64,000 nt of DNA from assembly GCA_902490005.1 (NCBI GenBank), contig CABUCM010000011.1:4602-68601 (forward strand), written 5' to 3'. This stretch comes from an uncultured Ruminiclostridium sp. (GTDB lineage Bacteria; Bacillota; Clostridia; Oscillospirales; Acutalibacteraceae). The notes below the pieces were generated by a model, which saw only the letters and a list, made by a program, of their open reading frames with translations, was not told where the DNA came from and ran no database searches. The number at the start of each line of letters is the position of its first letter. Position 1 is the first letter of the stretch. The position numbers and the translations under genes are program-made. This document shows positions 62,088-64,000 of the stretch, in pieces.

Positions 62088-63758
62088 TCATCTAACCGTT
62101 ACCGGCTCTATGGCAATGGTACTTGGAAGGCCGTGGTTTTTCTGGTTGGTCATGGAATAAGCGATATTGGTGCAATGATCGGCGATCCGCTCTAAATTGG
62201 TGAGCATGTCCATAAATACCGTGCCGGCCACCACAGAGCATTCTCCCCGGTTCAACCGTTCGATATGATTGTTTTTCAAATCCTGGGTTGCGTCGTCGAT
62301 AATCTCTTCCCGGCGGTTAATATCCGTCGCCATTTGAGGATCGGTTTCCCGGCTTGCAAACATCTGCAGGGCTTCATCCAGCATGGCCTCTACCCGGTTT
62401 CGCATTTCCGTGGCCCGCGCCGCCGCCCAAGGGCTGAATTTTTGTTTGGACTTTTTCAGGGTCTGGGCCAGTTCACACAGATTTTCACTGTGGTCCCCAA
62501 TCCGTTCCATATCGCTGATCACGTGGTACAGGGAGCCTAGCGCCTCCCGGTCGTAATCCTCCAGATCCAGCCCGTTAATTTTCACCAGATACTCCGCGAT
62601 TCCTCTATTTAAGAAGTTGATGGTATTTTCATTTTCATAAATCTGGTCCACCATTGAGTTATCCTGCGTTATCAGCGCATCCATGGCAAGGCCTAGGGTT
62701 TCCTTGGCAAGCTGACCCATACGGTCGATCTCCTTAAACACCTGGGCTACGGCAACCGGCGGGGTGCTCAGGATTCTGGCGTCCAGATAAGCCAGGGAAT
62801 TGGAACTTTTCACCGGGTCCGTACCGGGAACCACCTTGCAGGACACCTTCACCAAAAGGTTGCTCAAGGGAAGCATAATCGCGGTGCAGACCAGGTTGAA
62901 TATCACGTGGACAATAGAAATCTGGGCCATAACGCTGCCGGGAGCAATGCTCTGAACCAGCTCCGCGAAGGGAAACAGCATACTGATTGCAATAAACAAA
63001 ATCGCGCCGAACACATTGAACATTAAGTGCACCACCGCTGTCCTTTTGGCGGTTTTGCTGGTTCCCACACAGGAAATCAGCGCGGTGACGCAAGTGCCGA
63101 TATTCTGCCCGTAAATAACATAAATAGCGCTGGGCAGGGTAATGGCCCCCGCGGCGCCCAAAGCCTGAAGTACGCCCACAGAAGCGGACGAGCTTTGGAT
63201 AATGGCGGTGAACACCAAGCCCACCAGCACGCCCACCAGAGGGTTGGAAAAGGAGGTCATCATATTGGAAAAGGTCTCCGACTGGGAAAGGGGCTCCATG
63301 GCGGTGCTCATCATTTTCATGCCCATGAAGAGGATACCGAAGCCCGCGATGATTTGGCCGATATGCTTAATACTGCTGCGCTTTATAAAGGAAATCATCA
63401 CCACGCCGATGAGAACCGCCAAAGGCGCGATGGCGGTAAGGTTGATGGCGATCATCACGCCGGTGACCGTGGTGCCGATATTGGCTCCCATAATCACGCC
63501 CACCGCTTGGGCCAAATTCATCAGCCCCGCATTTACAAAGCCAACTACCATTACCGTCGTTGCCGAAGAGCTTTGAATCACAGCGGTAACCACTAAGCCG
63601 ACCAGAGCGCCCATATACTTGTTCTTGGTCAACCGCTCGATCATTCCCCTCAGCTTAGAACCGGCCGCCATCTCCAAGCCGTCGCCCATAAGCTTCATTC
63701 CAAACAAGAATAGTCCCAAGCCGCCGGCCAGCTGCATCAGCATACTCCCGATTTCCAT
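62088..63758 (-). CDS. Na+/phosphate symporter family protein with PhoU-like domain
   Basis: A 556-residue membrane protein. The two inverted repeats carry the substrate motifs VIQSSSATTVMVVGFVNAG (about 60) and AIIQSSSASVGVLQALGAAG (about 190), with GANIGTTVTG and GQNIGTCVTALIS. About nine membrane segments precede a C-terminal PhoU-like helical domain (about 345-540). This is the YjbB/NptA layout, used for phosphate transport or export. No convincing promoter could be fixed in the AT-rich 63759-64000 region. Confidence 0.93.
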   Translation of the reverse strand: MEIGSMLMQLAGGLGLFLFGMKLMGDGLEMAAGSKLRGMIERLTKNKYMGALVGLVVTAVIQSSSATTVMVVGFVNAGLMNLAQAVGVIMGANIGTTVTGVMIAINLTAIAPLAVLIGVVMISFIKRSSIKHIGQIIAGFGILFMGMKMMSTAMEPLSQSETFSNMMTSFSNPLVGVLVGLVFTAIIQSSSASVGVLQALGAAGAITLPSAIYVIYGQNIGTCVTALISCVGTSKTAKRTAVVHLMFNVFGAILFIAISMLFPFAELVQSIAPGSVMAQISIVHVIFNLVCTAIMLPLSNLLVKVSCKVVPGTDPVKSSNSLAYLDARILSTPPVAVAQVFKEIDRMGQLAKETLGLAMDALITQDNSMVDQIYENENTINFLNRGIAEYLVKINGLDLEDYDREALGSLYHVISDMERIGDHSENLCELAQTLKKSKQKFSPWAAARATEMRNRVEAMLDEALQMFASRETDPQMATDINRREEIIDDATQDLKNNHIERLNRGECSVVAGTVFMDMLTNLERIADHCTNIAYSMTNQKNHGLPSTIAIEPVTVR

Positions 63759-64000
63759 ATTACCCCACCCGTCTCAATTTTCAAGTCCTTGTTTTTCCAA
63801 ATTCTTATTCTTTTTTACAATTTTATTACTGCAATGTTAAGTGTACGTTAAATAGATCTGTATTTCTATACTTTCCCCTATAAGTTTTACGAATTGTACC
63901 AATTTTGATTTTTGTTTTTATAAATTCTTACAACAAAAAATTATCCATTTTTTCCAGATATTAGATAATGGTTAATTTTTTATCAATGTTATAACTATTA

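Overview
The window reads as a chromosomal segment of a spore-lineage anaerobic Bacillota, probably class Clostridia and plausibly near Oscillospirales. Supporting signs are the rimP-nusA-infB-truB-ribF operon, a SpoVT regulator, a T-box leader, an Rnf complex in clostridial gene order (rnfCDGEAB), PerR beside reverse rubrerythrin, strong Shine-Dalgarno sequences, and housekeeping promoters close to TTGACA-N17-TATAAT. Coding DNA is moderately GC-rich apart from one clearly AT-rich gene at 14066-15847. No tRNA, rRNA, CRISPR array or insertion sequence was recognised. The nearest thing to a mobile gene is a lone small serine recombinase at 10448-11062.

Layout. 1-295: T-box leader and promoter on the minus strand, controlling a gene beyond the left edge (leucine specifier most likely). 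296-8480: minus-strand translation and RNA operon (rimP, nusA, rnpM, ylxQ, infB, rbfA, DHH phosphoesterase, truB, ribF) behind one strong promoter and a leader hairpin. 8510-11062: spoVT, a PAP2 phosphatase with a 79-residue companion, an unexplained structured RNA region and the recombinase. 11129-18460: ilvD behind a membrane protein with a long leader, the AT-rich membrane protein, catalase and another membrane protein. 18486-27771: greA-lysS, two paralogous M23 peptidases, one of them in an operon with ftsEX, a PucR-type regulator and a MalK-type ATPase. 27952-39290: RsuA-type pseudouridine synthase, a DUF4830 protein, a divergent EF-G-like GTPase, a SLOG protein, a 1273-residue protein ending in a degenerate P-type ATPase, rlmB, small membrane proteins, a DnaA-box-rich intergenic element and a DUF6062 protein. 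39401-42424: OGG-type glycosylase, lrgAB and an iron-type alcohol dehydrogenase. 42552-49661: apbE, NusG-II protein, Gx protein and rnfCDGEAB. 49776-53437: LUD protein, amidase, polysaccharide deacetylase, perR and reverse rubrerythrin. 53724-63758: minus-strand lipase, mscL, hemolysin III, radical SAM, pgeF, exonuclease, LysE-like protein, typA, LURP-one protein and Na/Pi symporter.

How genes work together. The first operon couples transcription elongation (NusA) to ribosome biogenesis and initiation (RimP, RbfA, IF-2). FtsE and FtsX with the M23 coiled-coil protein form the standard ATP-gated cell-wall hydrolase module, and a second M23 paralogue follows under its own promoter. The Rnf operon encodes a ferredoxin:NAD+ oxidoreductase that pumps Na+ or H+, and its ApbE attaches FMN to RnfD and RnfG. 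PerR, reverse rubrerythrin and catalase handle peroxide.

The strongest candidates for something undescribed are the rlmB / pseudo-P-type ATPase / SLOG operon (31994-37121), the DnaA-box element inside an inverted repeat (38338-38464), and the structured RNA with terminator-like alternative folds at 10183-10345. All calls were made by reading the sequence; no database search or folding program was run.
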